From Pseudomonas nicosulfuronedens (GTDB lineage Bacteria; Pseudomonadota; Gammaproteobacteria; Pseudomonadales; Pseudomonadaceae), in the NCBI RefSeq assembly GCF_005877905.1, contig NZ_SWDV01000002.1, positions 1-64,000 of the forward strand: DNA of 64,000 nucleotides, written 5' to 3'. A program made the translations under genes and the position numbers. Under the pieces are notes generated by a model. It saw only the letters and a program-made list of their open reading frames with translations. It did not search any database and had not been told where the DNA came from. Positions 47,095 through 55,724 of the stretch are shown one piece after another; within the stretch, counting starts at the first letter, position 1, and each line of letters begins with the position of its first letter.

Positions 47095-48594
47095 TCAGCC
47101 CTGCAGCGAATGAATGATCCGTCCGAGGGTTTCCATGGCCTGTTCGCTGGCAGTCGTCCAGGGGTGCCCATAGTTCAGCCGCAGGCAGTGGCCGAAGCGC
47201 CGCGTCGCCGAGAAGATCGGCCCCGGCGCCAGGCTGATGCCCTGGGCGTGGGCGAGCTGGAACAGCTTGAGCGCGTCGATCTGCTCGGGCAGCTCCAGCC
47301 ACAGGAAGTAGCCGCCGCTGGGCCGGGTGACGCGGGTAGCGGCGGGGAAGTGCCGGGCCACGGCGGCGAGCATCGCGTGCTGCTGGCTTTCCAGCGCGTG
47401 GCGCAGCTTGCGCAGGTGGCGGTCGTAACCGCCGTGCTGCAGGTAATCGGCGATGGCCGCCTGGGCCGGCACCGAGGCTGACAGGCTGGTCATCAGCTTG
47501 AGCCGCTCGATCTGCTCGGCGTAGCGTCCGCCGGCCACCCAGCCGACCCGATAGCCTGGCGCCAGGCTCTTGGAGAAGGAACTGCAGTGCATCACCAGCC
47601 CTTCGCTGTCGAACGCCTTCACCGGTTTGGGCGCCTGGGCGGCGAAGTACAGTTCGGCGTAGACGTCGTCCTCGATCAGCGGCACCTGGTGCTGGCTCAG
47701 CAGGGCGGCGAGGGCGCGTTTCTTGTCTTCGCTCATGCTCGCGCCCAGCGGGTTCTGGAAGTTGCTCATGAACCAGCAGGCCTTGATCGGCAAGCGCGCC
47801 AGGCTGTCGGCAAGCACGTCGAGGTCGATGCCTTCGCGCGGGTGTACAGGGATTTCCACAGCCTTGAGCTTCAACCGCTCCAGTACCTGCAGGCTGGCGT
47901 AGAAGGCCGGTGCTTCGATGGCGACCAGGTCGCCCGGCTGGGTGACCACCTGCAGGCACAGGTTGAGCGCTTCCAGCGCGCCGTTGGTGACCACCAGTTC
48001 CTCCACCGGCAGCGGCATGCCGCCGACCATGTAGCGCAGGGCGATCTGCCGGCGCAGCGCGTGGCTGCCGGGGGCGAGGTCAGCGACCACCGAGCGCGGG
48101 TCCATGTCACGCACGGCGTGGGCCATGGAGCGGGCCAGGCGTGGAAGGGGGAAGAGTTCCGGCGCCGGGAAGGCCGAGCCAAAGGGCACGGTGTCCGGGT
48201 CCTTGATCGAACTGAGCACCGAGAACACCAGTTCGCTGACGTCCACTTCGGTGGTCTGCGCGTCGTGGCGGGCGATCTCCGGTTCGGCCAGGGCCCGTTG
48301 CACGTGCTCGCGGACGAAGTAGCCCGAGCGCGCGCGGGCGACGATCAACCCGCGATCCTCCAGCAGGTAATAAGCCTGGAACACCGTGGAAGCGCTGACC
48401 CCGTAGGTGCGGCTGGCGTGCCGCACCGAGGGGACCTTCTGGCCGGGGGCGAGCACGCCGCTGCGGATCAGGCCGGCAATCTCGTCGGCGAATTTCTCGT
48501 AGCGCTTCATCTTGTCCTGCACGGCGGCCTGGGGGGCGGAAGAGTCCGCCCACTCTAGGCGCTGCGCCGAGGTCACGCCAAGCTCCCTGGCCAT
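47095..48594 (-). CDS. MocR-type GntR/aminotransferase transcriptional regulator
   Basis: 499 residues. The start MARELGVTSAQRLEWADSSA is supported by GAGG before ATG 48594. A GntR winged helix occupies about 30-100 (GQKVPSVRHASRTYGVSAST), then a fold-type I PLP aminotransferase-like domain with NPLG (281-284) and the PLP lysine K342 in SSFSKSLAPGYRVGW. MocR regulators sense PLP-related compounds or amines; the target is unknown. It begins two bases after the ccoG stop, so the two are likely cotranscribed, which is unusual because MocR genes are usually divergent from their targets. Confidence 0.88.
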   Translation of the reverse strand: MARELGVTSAQRLEWADSSAPQAAVQDKMKRYEKFADEIAGLIRSGVLAPGQKVPSVRHASRTYGVSASTVFQAYYLLEDRGLIVARARSGYFVREHVQRALAEPEIARHDAQTTEVDVSELVFSVLSSIKDPDTVPFGSAFPAPELFPLPRLARSMAHAVRDMDPRSVVADLAPGSHALRRQIALRYMVGGMPLPVEELVVTNGALEALNLCLQVVTQPGDLVAIEAPAFYASLQVLERLKLKAVEIPVHPREGIDLDVLADSLARLPIKACWFMSNFQNPLGASMSEDKKRALAALLSQHQVPLIEDDVYAELYFAAQAPKPVKAFDSEGLVMHCSSFSKSLAPGYRVGWVAGGRYAEQIERLKLMTSLSASVPAQAAIADYLQHGGYDRHLRKLRHALESQQHAMLAAVARHFPAATRVTRPSGGYFLWLELPEQIDALKLFQLAHAQGISLAPGPIFSATRRFGHCLRLNYGHPWTTASEQAMETLGRIIHSLQG

Positions 48595-48596
48595 GC

Positions 48597-50006
48597 TCAG
48601 CGCCTCGGCGAGACGAAGGTGCTGGCGGCGTCGATCTCCTCATTACCGTCACTGACGCGGAAGTGCAGCGGCACCGAACCACCCGCGCTGCTCTGCGCCT
48701 CACTGGCCACCGAGACGGCGAAGTCGCGAATCTCGCCTGGTTGCAGCATCAGCTCCGGCACGCCCTGCAGGCGGTAGCCGGCGCCGTCGGCGAGGCTCAG
48801 GTGGTAATGCTGCGGCTGCTGGGTCTTGTTGATCAGCTTGAGGTTGTAGATGTTCTCGATCTCGCCGGCGGCGTTCTCGCGGAACAGGCCACGGTCGCGG
48901 GCCACGTCGAGGTTGATCAGCGGCCTCGCCTCCAATGCCCAGACGAAGGCGCCGATCATCACCAGCAGGACCGCCGCATAGCCGATCAGGCGCGGGCGCA
49001 GCAGGTGGGTCTTGCCGCCTTCGAGCGCACGCTCGGAGGTGTAGCGCACCAGCCCGCGGTCGTAGCCCATCTTGTCCATCACCGAGTCGCAGGCGTCGAT
49101 GCAGGCCGCGCAGCCGATGCAGGCAATCTGCAGGCCGTCGCGGATGTCGATGCCGGTGGGGCAGACCTGCACGCACTGGTGGCAGTCGATGCAGTCGCCC
49201 AGGCCCAGGGCCTTGGGATCGGCGTCCTTCTTGCGTGCGCCACGGGATTCGCCGCGCACCGCGTCGTAGGAAATGATCAGGGTGTCCTTGTCGAACATCA
49301 CGCTCTGGAAGCGCGAGTACGGGCACATGTGGATGCATACCTGCTCGCGCAGCCAGCCGGCGTTGGCGTAGGTGGCGGCGGCGAAGAAGGCGACCCAGAA
49401 GGTGCTTTCCAGGTCGAGCTTGAAGGTGAGCAGGTCCATCACCAGCGGCCGCACCGGCGTGAAGTAGCCGATGAAGGTGATCGCCGTGGCCAGGCTGATC
49501 AGCAGCCAGAGACCGTGCTTGGCACTTTTGCGCAGGACTTTCTCGGCGCTGGCCGGGCCCTTGTCGAGTTTCATGCGCTGGTTGCGGTCGCCCTCGGTGA
49601 CCTGCTCGGCCCACATGAAGATCCAGGTCCACACGCTCTGCGGGCAGGTGTAGCCGCACCAGACGCGGCCGGCGAACACCGTAATGAAGAACAGGCCAAA
49701 GGCGGCGATGATCAGAATCGCCGAGAGCAGGATGAAATCCTGCGGCCAGAAGGTCGCGCCGAAGATGTAGAACTTGCGCTCGGGCAGGTCCCAGAGCACC
49801 GCCTGGCGGCCGTTCCACTGCAGCCACAGGGTGCCGAAGAACAGCAGGAACAGCAGGCCGCCGCCGAGCCGGCGCAGGTCGCGGAAACGCCCGGCGAAGC
49901 GCTTGGTGTAAACCGTCGGGGTCACCGCCGACAGCGGTTTCGGTGGCGGGGTGAAGCGTTGCGGTGCGTCGATCTCGATGACCTTCGCGGGGATTCTTTC
50001 GCTCAT
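48597..50006 (-). CDS. ccoG: Cytochrome c oxidase accessory protein CcoG (FixG/RdxA)
   Basis: 469 residues, MSERIPAKVIEIDAPQRFTP. Five membrane segments, a cysteine pair in RVWCGYTCPQSVWTWIF, a third motif VCIHMCPYSRFQSVMF, and a double 4Fe-4S ferredoxin motif (CIDCHQCVQVCPTG ... CIGCAACIDACD). The C-terminal domain is periplasmic and Ig-like. CcoG reduces copper for assembly of cbb3 oxidase. Here it stands alone beside a MocR gene rather than in a cco operon, so a second copy near ccoNOQP is likely elsewhere (inference). No ANR box is visible upstream. Confidence 0.9.
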   Translation of the reverse strand: MSERIPAKVIEIDAPQRFTPPPKPLSAVTPTVYTKRFAGRFRDLRRLGGGLLFLLFFGTLWLQWNGRQAVLWDLPERKFYIFGATFWPQDFILLSAILIIAAFGLFFITVFAGRVWCGYTCPQSVWTWIFMWAEQVTEGDRNQRMKLDKGPASAEKVLRKSAKHGLWLLISLATAITFIGYFTPVRPLVMDLLTFKLDLESTFWVAFFAAATYANAGWLREQVCIHMCPYSRFQSVMFDKDTLIISYDAVRGESRGARKKDADPKALGLGDCIDCHQCVQVCPTGIDIRDGLQIACIGCAACIDACDSVMDKMGYDRGLVRYTSERALEGGKTHLLRPRLIGYAAVLLVMIGAFVWALEARPLINLDVARDRGLFRENAAGEIENIYNLKLINKTQQPQHYHLSLADGAGYRLQGVPELMLQPGEIRDFAVSVASEAQSSAGGSVPLHFRVSDGNEEIDAASTFVSPRR

Positions 50007-50085
50007 TATCGTGGCCCATCAGGCAGAAGAGGCGCCGCGACTGTACGAATCGGTCTGCACCCGAAACAGATTCAGGTCCGCCGGA

Positions 50086-50232
50086 AAAAACCATATCAGA
50101 TGACGAAGATCGCTCCGCCCCGCGGCGCCACGGGCTCGGCGTGCTGGGCGATGGGGCGGCTGATCGGGCCTGTTGCGGCAACCGGTCGCAGGCCCGCCGG
50201 GACAGGCGCGGGGCGCATCTGATCCGGTTTTT
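50086..50232. promoter_or_regulatory. Long inverted repeat in the divergent ccoG-cysI region
   Basis: AAAAACCATATCAGATG (50086-50102) and CATCTGATCCGGTTTTT (50216-50232) are inverted copies with two mismatches; similarity continues outward (TCCGGCG versus CCCGCGC). They flank about 113 nt of GC-rich sequence. The whole gap 50007-50351 (345 nt) has no supported gene. The repeats may be paired operators for the two divergent genes, or ends of a tiny degenerate element. Confidence 0.5.
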
Positions 50233-50351
50233 CCCGCGCGATCTGCCGCTGTTTTGCGCAGCAGGCGCCGGCCACTATTCGGTCAACCGCAAAGTAGCGC
50301 GCTCGACGACAGAAGCAGGCCGCTACGCAACGTCCCGAAGGTGGCCTGGCG

Positions 50352-52016
50352 ATGTACCGATACGATGATTACGACCGCGCCCTGGTGCGCGAGCGGGTGG
50401 CGCAGTTCCGTGACCAGGTGCAGCGCCGCCTGAGCGATGAGCTGAGCGAAGAGGAGTTCCTGCCGTTGCGTCTGCAGAACGGCCTGTATCTGCAGAAGCA
50501 CGCCTACATGCTGCGCGTGGCGATTCCCTACGGCACCCTGTCCAGCGGGCAGATGCGCATCCTGGCCTGGATCGCCCGCGAGCACGACCGCGGCTACGGT
50601 CACTTCACCACGCGGCAGAACATCCAGTTCAACTGGGTCGAATTGGCACGCGTGCCGGACATTCTCGAACGCCTGGCAGATGTCGAGATGCATGCCATCC
50701 AGACTTCCGGCAACTGCGTGCGCAACATCACCACCGAGGCCTTCGCCGGTGTCGCCGCCGACGAGTTTCTCGATCCGCGCCCGCTGGCGGAAATCCTCCG
50801 CCAGTGGTCGACGGTGACCCCCGAATTCCTGTTCCTGCCGCGCAAGTTCAAGATCGCCCTCTGCGCCGCCGAAGAAGACCGTGCGGCAGTGATGATGCAC
50901 GACATCGGCCTCTACCTGCGCCGCGCCGAGGATGGCGAGCTGCGACTGAAAGTGCTGGTCGGCGGCGGGCTGGGGCGCACGCCGATGCTCGGCCAGGTGA
51001 TTCGCGACGACCTGCCCTGGTGGCACCTGCTGTCCTACGTCGAGGCCATCCTGCGCGTGTACAACCGCCATGGCCGGCGCGACAACAAGTACAAGGCGCG
51101 GATCAAGATCCTGGTGAAGGCGCTGGGCATCGAGGCGTTCTCCCGCGAGGTAGAGGAAGAGTGGCAGCACCTGCGCGATGGCGAGGCGCAGCTGACGCTC
51201 GATGAGTACCAGCGCGTCGCGGCGGCATTCGATCCGCCGGTCTACGCGCCTTCTGACGATCTTGCTTTCGGGACGGCGTTGGCCACTGATGCGGCATTCG
51301 CTCGCTGGGTGTCGCGCAACGTGCGCCCGCACCGCGTACCGGGCTATGCCAGCGTGGTGCTCTCCACCAAGCCGGGTGCCGAGGCGCCGCCGGGGGATGC
51401 GACGGCCGAGCAGATGGAGCGGGTGGCCGACTGGGCCGAGCGCTTCGGCTTCGGCGAAATCCGCGTCGCCCATGAACAGAACCTGGTACTGCCGGACGTA
51501 CGCAAGGCCGATCTCCATGCGCTCTGGCGGGAAGCCTGCGCGGCTGGCCTGGGCACGCCGAACCAGGGGCTGCTGACCGACATCATCGCGTGCCCCGGCG
51601 GCGATTTCTGTGCGCTGGCCAATGCCAAGTCGATCCCCATCGCCCAGGGCATCCAGCAGCGCTTCGAAGACCTGGACTACCTGCACGACCTGGGCGACCT
51701 GAGCCTGAATATCTCCGGCTGCATGAACGCCTGCGGTCACCACCACATCGGCAACATCGGCATCCTCGGCGTCGATAAGAACGGCAGCGAGTGGTACCAG
51801 ATCACCCTGGGTGGCGCGCAGGGTACGAAAAGCGCGCTGGGCAAGGTGATCGGCCCGTCGTTCAGCGCCGCCGAGGTGCCGGACGTGATCGAGGCGCTGG
51901 TGCAGACCTACGTGGAGCAGCGTGGCGCGGGCGAGCGCTTCGTCGAAACGGTCGAACGCATCGGCCTGGAGCCTTTCAAGGCACGGGTTTACCGCCAGGC
52001 GGAGGTGCCGGCATGA
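50352..52016 (+). CDS. cysI: Sulfite reductase, haemoprotein subunit (nitrite/sulfite reductase family)
   Basis: 554 residues, MYRYDDYDRALVRERVAQFR. Both sirohaem/4Fe-4S domains are present: GHFTTRQNIQFNWVEL in the first half and the cluster cysteines CPGGDFC and SGCMNACGHHH in the second. It reduces sulfite to sulfide for cysteine synthesis. The overlap with a DUF934 gene (ATGA at 52013) and the resemblance to PAO1 PA1838 support sulfite rather than nitrite as substrate. No flavoprotein subunit is adjacent, so electrons probably come from ferredoxin/NADPH partners elsewhere. Confidence 0.93.
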   Translation: MYRYDDYDRALVRERVAQFRDQVQRRLSDELSEEEFLPLRLQNGLYLQKHAYMLRVAIPYGTLSSGQMRILAWIAREHDRGYGHFTTRQNIQFNWVELARVPDILERLADVEMHAIQTSGNCVRNITTEAFAGVAADEFLDPRPLAEILRQWSTVTPEFLFLPRKFKIALCAAEEDRAAVMMHDIGLYLRRAEDGELRLKVLVGGGLGRTPMLGQVIRDDLPWWHLLSYVEAILRVYNRHGRRDNKYKARIKILVKALGIEAFSREVEEEWQHLRDGEAQLTLDEYQRVAAAFDPPVYAPSDDLAFGTALATDAAFARWVSRNVRPHRVPGYASVVLSTKPGAEAPPGDATAEQMERVADWAERFGFGEIRVAHEQNLVLPDVRKADLHALWREACAAGLGTPNQGLLTDIIACPGGDFCALANAKSIPIAQGIQQRFEDLDYLHDLGDLSLNISGCMNACGHHHIGNIGILGVDKNGSEWYQITLGGAQGTKSALGKVIGPSFSAAEVPDVIEALVQTYVEQRGAGERFVETVERIGLEPFKARVYRQAEVPA

Positions 52017-52576
52017 AGAATCTGATTCGCTTGCGTGACGGTGTGGCCGAAATAGCGCCGCATGACCCCTGGACTCTGCTGCGCGAAGTACCGGACGAGT
52101 TACCCGAAGGCAACCTGATCCTGCCGCTGAAGGACTGGCTCGCGCTCAGCTCTGGTAGGAGCGAGCTTGCTCGCGAACAGAGTGCTCCCGAGACGCCGGA
52201 GCTGGTCGGTTCGCGAGCAAGCTCGCTCCTACAGAATGCGGGGGTGTGGCTGGCGCCGGAGGACGATCCCGAAGACCTGATCTGGCGCCTGAAGGAGCCC
52301 GCCTTGATCGCCATCGACTTCCCCAGCTTCCGCGACGGTCGCGGCTACAGCCTGGCCTACCTGCTGCGCAGCCGTCTGGGCTGGCGCGGGGAGTTGCGCG
52401 CGGTGGGCGATGTGCTGCGCGACCAGCTGGCACACCTGCGCCAGTGTGGTTTCGATGCCTTTGCCGTGCGTGAGGACAAGTCCGTGGAAGACGCGCTGAA
52501 GGGGCTGGCGGGCCTGAGCGTGCTCTATGGCCGCTCGGTGATCGAGCCGCGTCCGCTGTTCCGTCGTCGCACTTAG
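52013..52576 (+). CDS. DUF934 protein of sulfite reduction, with in-frame REP-pair insertion
   Basis: 187 residues, MKNLIRLRDGVAEIAPHDPW. The conserved core (ALIAIDFPSFRDGRGYSLAY and ALKGLAGLSVLYGRSV) is intact and matches proteins encoded downstream of cysI. Between residues about 48 and 74 the frame runs through a REP pair (52156-52232), reading SGRSELAREQSAPETPELVG then SRASSLLQNAG. The insertion keeps the frame, adds roughly 26 residues and introduces no stop. Function of DUF934 is accessory to sulfate/sulfite assimilation; mechanism unknown. Coupled to cysI by ATGA. Confidence 0.88.
   Translation: MKNLIRLRDGVAEIAPHDPWTLLREVPDELPEGNLILPLKDWLALSSGRSELAREQSAPETPELVGSRASSLLQNAGVWLAPEDDPEDLIWRLKEPALIAIDFPSFRDGRGYSLAYLLRSRLGWRGELRAVGDVLRDQLAHLRQCGFDAFAVREDKSVEDALKGLAGLSVLYGRSVIEPRPLFRRRT
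52156..52232. repeat. REP pair (REPIN-like), copy 3, inside a coding sequence
   Basis: TAGGAGCGAGCTTGCTCGCG ... CGCGAGCAAGCTCGCTCCTA, the same pair as at 21742, 38343 and 59458, but here within the DUF934 gene and in frame. Confidence 0.92.
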
Positions 52577-52715
52577 CGCGTCACCGCCGCTCGCGGCCAA
52601 GGCTGCAGCGGGTCGGCCAAGCTTGACGCTGTGCCGGGGGGCAGGAAAAATGCGGGCATCATCCCCGACGCCGCGTGCGCCGGGGTAACCCACGGATTCG
52701 AGTGACCCCCAGAAT

Positions 52716-53600
52716 ATGCGCATGCGCCTGATGCTGTTGGGTGGCGGTAATGCCCTTGGACAGGCGCTGATCCGCCTTGGTGCCGAGGAAGACATCGGCT
52801 TCCTCGCCCCCCGGCCGCCCGAACAGGGCTGGGACGCCTCCAGCCTCACCGTCCTGCTGGACGAGACCCGCCCCGACGCGGTAATCAACCTCGCCTACTA
52901 CTTCGACTGGTTCCAGGCCGAGGCCGTCGACGCCGCTCGCCTGGCCAGCCAGGAGCGCGCGGTGGAGCGTCTGTCGGAACTCTGCCAGCACCACGAGATC
53001 CTGCTGATCCAGCCGTCCAGCTACCGCGTGTTCGATGGCGCCCGCGCCACCGCCTACAGCGAGAAGGACGAGCCGCTGCCCCTGGGCCCGCGCGGCCAGG
53101 CGTTGTGGCGTATGGAACAGTGGGTGCGGGCGACCTGCCCGCGCCATGTGCTGCTGCGCTTCGGCTGGCTGCTGGATGACAGCGCCGACGGCGTGCTTGG
53201 CCGCTTCCTCGGGAGAGCCGAGAAGGAGCAGGTGCTGTTCCTCGCCGACGACCGGCGCGGCAACCCGACCCCGGTGGATGACGCCGCGCGGGTGATCCTC
53301 TCCGTGCTCAAGCAACTCGACTGCCAGTCGCCGCTGTGGGGTACCTACCACTACGGCGGCCTGGAGGCCACGACCACCCTGTCCCTGGGTCAGGTGGTGC
53401 TCGGCGAGGCCCGCGCCTTCCATACCCTGGCCGTCCAGGAACCGAGCCCGCAGGCCCACGCCGCGCGCCCGGACGCCGGTGACGAACCGCAGCATGCGGT
53501 GCTCGCCTGCAAGAAGATCCTCCATACCTTCGGTATCAAGCCGCGCGCCTGGCGCGCCGGCCTGCCCGCCCTGCTGGACCGTTACTACCGCCATGTCTGA
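52716..53600 (+). CDS. RmlD-like sugar-nucleotide-binding reductase family protein
   Basis: 294 residues. A Rossmann start MLLGGGNALGQALIRLGAEE is followed by DAVINLAYYFDWFQAEAVDA and PSSYRVFDGARATAYSEKDE, resembling dTDP-4-dehydrorhamnose reductase (RmlD) and methionine adenosyltransferase beta-type proteins. The catalytic Tyr-x-x-x-Lys motif is not obvious (GPRGQALWRMEQW occupies its place), so catalytic activity is uncertain. A start at the third codon (MRLMLLGG) is possible. It overlaps the following epimerase gene by 8 nt. Order matches PAO1 PA4069-PA4068. Confidence 0.82.
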   Translation: MRMRLMLLGGGNALGQALIRLGAEEDIGFLAPRPPEQGWDASSLTVLLDETRPDAVINLAYYFDWFQAEAVDAARLASQERAVERLSELCQHHEILLIQPSSYRVFDGARATAYSEKDEPLPLGPRGQALWRMEQWVRATCPRHVLLRFGWLLDDSADGVLGRFLGRAEKEQVLFLADDRRGNPTPVDDAARVILSVLKQLDCQSPLWGTYHYGGLEATTTLSLGQVVLGEARAFHTLAVQEPSPQAHAARPDAGDEPQHAVLACKKILHTFGIKPRAWRAGLPALLDRYYRHV

Positions 53601-54540
53601 TCGCCTCATTCCCTCCGCGCAGCCCATCCTCATCACCGGCGGCGCGGGGTTCATCGGTTCCCACCTGGCCGACGCCCTGCTGGCGCAGGGGTTTGCCGTA
53701 CGCGTGCTGGACGACCTGTCCACCGGCAAGCGCGAGAACCTCGACAGCCGCGTCGAACTGATAGTCGGTAACGTCGCCGATGAAGCCGCTTTGCGCGGTG
53801 CGGTGAGCGGTTGCCAGGGCGTCGTGCACCTGGCGGCCATCGCTTCGGTGCAGGCTTCGGTGGAAGACCCGGTGGGCACCCACCGCGCCAACTTCATCGG
53901 CACCCTGAATCTCTGCGAGGCGATGCGCCAGGAAGGCATCCATCGAGTGCTGTTCGCTTCCAGCGCAGCCGTCTACGGGCAGAACGGCGAAGGCTCCGCC
54001 ATCGACGAGGACGTGGTGAAGGCGCCGCTGACGCCCTATGCCTCGGACAAGCTGGCCAGCGAGTACTACCTGGACTTCTACCGTCGCGAACACGGCCTGG
54101 AGCCGGCGATCTTTCGTTTCTTCAACGTCTATGGCCCGCGCCAGGACCCGTCCTCGCCCTATTCCGGGGTGATCAGCATCTTCGCCCGGCGCGCCGAGCA
54201 GGGCCTGCCGATCACCGTGTTCGGCGACGGCGAGCAGACTCGCGACTTCATCTATGTCGGTGATCTGGTGAAGCTGCTGATGACGGCGCTGCTGGCGAAT
54301 GACGTGGCCGAGTCGGCGATCAACGTCGGCCTCGACCAGTCCACCAGCCTCAACCAGTTGCTGGCCGAGATCGGCAAGCTCACCGGCGGGCTGCCGCCGG
54401 TTACCTACCAGCCGGCGCGCCACGGTGATATCCGCCACTCCCGCGCGGACAACCGCCGCCTGCTGGAGCGCTACAGCCTGGATACCCCCACGCCGTTGGC
54501 AGAGGGCCTGGCCCAGCTGATCACCACCAGGGCTTGTTGA
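53593..54540 (+). CDS. NAD-dependent sugar-nucleotide epimerase/dehydratase
   Basis: 315 residues from ATG 53593 (MSDRLIPSAQPILITGGAGF). Extended SDR features: GGAGFIGSHLADALL NAD loop, FASSAAVYGQNGEG and catalytic YASDK (Tyr and Lys), then FRFFNVYGPRQDPSSPYSGV. It resembles UDP-glucose or UDP-GlcNAc 4-epimerases. With the RmlD-like protein it probably modifies a nucleotide sugar for surface polysaccharide; the substrate is not known. The 3' end overlaps the convergent SirB2-like gene by 20 bp. Confidence 0.88.
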   Translation: MSDRLIPSAQPILITGGAGFIGSHLADALLAQGFAVRVLDDLSTGKRENLDSRVELIVGNVADEAALRGAVSGCQGVVHLAAIASVQASVEDPVGTHRANFIGTLNLCEAMRQEGIHRVLFASSAAVYGQNGEGSAIDEDVVKAPLTPYASDKLASEYYLDFYRREHGLEPAIFRFFNVYGPRQDPSSPYSGVISIFARRAEQGLPITVFGDGEQTRDFIYVGDLVKLLMTALLANDVAESAINVGLDQSTSLNQLLAEIGKLTGGLPPVTYQPARHGDIRHSRADNRRLLERYSLDTPTPLAEGLAQLITTRAC

Positions 54541-54877
54541 CGGCCAGGTAGAAGATGCTGGCCAGCGAACTCAGGGCGAGCACGCTGAGCAGCGCCTTGC
54601 GCGGTTTCGATGCGCTGCGCAGGGCAAAGGCCGCCAGCACGATGTAGAGCACCAGCAGGCCGATCTTCGCCTGCAACCATACCGGCAGCGGCCAGGGCAT
54701 CGCCAGGTGCACCAGGCCCAGGGCGCTGAGCAGCAGCAGGGTGTCGATCAGATGGGGCAGTCCGCGCTGCCAGCCCGAAGGGCGCTTGCCCCACCAGCTC
54801 AGTCCCAGGCGCAGGAGAAAGAGCAGGGTGCTGATGATCGCCAGGCTGACGTGCAAAGCTTTGAGTTCGAGGTACAT
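54521..54877 (-). CDS. SirB2-family inner-membrane protein
   Basis: 118 residues, MYLELKALHVSLAIISTLLF, four predicted membrane helices (second LIDTLLLLSALGLVHLAM, third AKIGLLVLYIVLAAFALR, fourth LLSVLALSSLASIFYLAV). The start, with the conserved KALHVSLA, and the length match the SirB2/YchQ family, whose function is unclear. Its end overlaps the epimerase gene on the other strand. Confidence 0.83.
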   Translation of the reverse strand: MYLELKALHVSLAIISTLLFLLRLGLSWWGKRPSGWQRGLPHLIDTLLLLSALGLVHLAMPWPLPVWLQAKIGLLVLYIVLAAFALRSASKPRKALLSVLALSSLASIFYLAVNKPWW

Positions 54878-54895
54878 ACCGGTTTCCTGAAAGTG

Positions 54896-54922
54896 AAAAA
54901 GGCGCCCTTGGGCGCCTTTTTC
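54896..54922 (-). terminator. Terminator after oprG
   Basis: AAAAAGGCGCCC-tt-GGGCGCCTTTTT, a near-perfect dyad just past the oprG stop; symmetrical, so it could act on either strand. Confidence 0.88.
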
Positions 54923-54934
54923 ATGTTTGCTCCG

Positions 54935-55654
54935 TCAGAAACGGTAGCCGAAACCGACCATGTAAACCCAGGGGTCGACGTCGACATCAACCTTGGTTTT
55001 CTGTACGCCCAGAGCGGACGGGCCGTCGACGCTGGCCTTGGTGTCGATGTCCATGTACCAGACCGCGGCGTTGACGAAGGCGTGTTCGTTGAGCATGTAG
55101 TCCATGCCCAGTTCGGCGGCCAGGCCCCAGGAGTCCTGCAGTTTCAGGTTGCTGAAGCCCTGGTCCTTGCGGTTGCTCGCCAGGTCTTCGTCGAAGAAGG
55201 TGGTGTAGTTGATACCCAGGCCGCCGTAGGGCTGGAAGGCGGAGTTGGTACCACCCATGGGGTAGTACTGCAGCAGCACGGTCGGCGGCAGCTGCTTGAT
55301 ATCGGCCAGTTTGCCGTCCAGGCCGGTCAGGCCGGTGGCGCGGTTCAGGCCTTTCACGTCGACCTGGTGGTTGAACGGGGTGGCGGCAACCAGCTCGATA
55401 CCGATCTTGTCGGTGAGCAGGTAGGCGAAAGTCAGGCCCAGTTGGGTGTCGCTGTCGACGGTCGCCTTGGTGCCGCTGACCTTGCCGCCATCGAGCTTGA
55501 TGTCGGAGCTGCTGTCATTCGGCGCTACGGTGGCGAAACCGCCGCGTACCAGGAAGTCGCCAGCCTGGTGGCCGCGAATGTCGGCGGCCTGGGCTGCGAT
55601 CGGCGCTGCGACGGCGAGGGAGAGAAGCGAGGCGGTGAGCCAGGACTTACGCAT
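54935..55654 (-). CDS. oprG: Outer membrane protein OprG (OmpW family)
   Basis: 239 residues from ATG 55654 (MRKSWLTASLLSLAVAAPIA), after a GAGCTC-type weak site; the frame is open upstream but the signal peptide (cleavage after AAQA, about residue 23) fixes the start. The eight-stranded barrel ends in VGFGYRF. Blocks such as GHQAGDFLVRGGFATVAPND and LPPTVLLQYYP are typical of OmpW/OprG, a small hydrophobic-substrate channel. In P. aeruginosa OprG is strongly induced by low oxygen through ANR; a candidate ANR box is at 55725-55738. Confidence 0.93.
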   Translation of the reverse strand: MRKSWLTASLLSLAVAAPIAAQAADIRGHQAGDFLVRGGFATVAPNDSSSDIKLDGGKVSGTKATVDSDTQLGLTFAYLLTDKIGIELVAATPFNHQVDVKGLNRATGLTGLDGKLADIKQLPPTVLLQYYPMGGTNSAFQPYGGLGINYTTFFDEDLASNRKDQGFSNLKLQDSWGLAAELGMDYMLNEHAFVNAAVWYMDIDTKASVDGPSALGVQKTKVDVDVDPWVYMVGFGYRF

Positions 55655-55724
55655 GATGAGCTCCAATATCTCTTTGGTATAAGTGTTGGTGCTCAGAATA
55701 GTAGAGAGCGCTAAAAGCACACTT

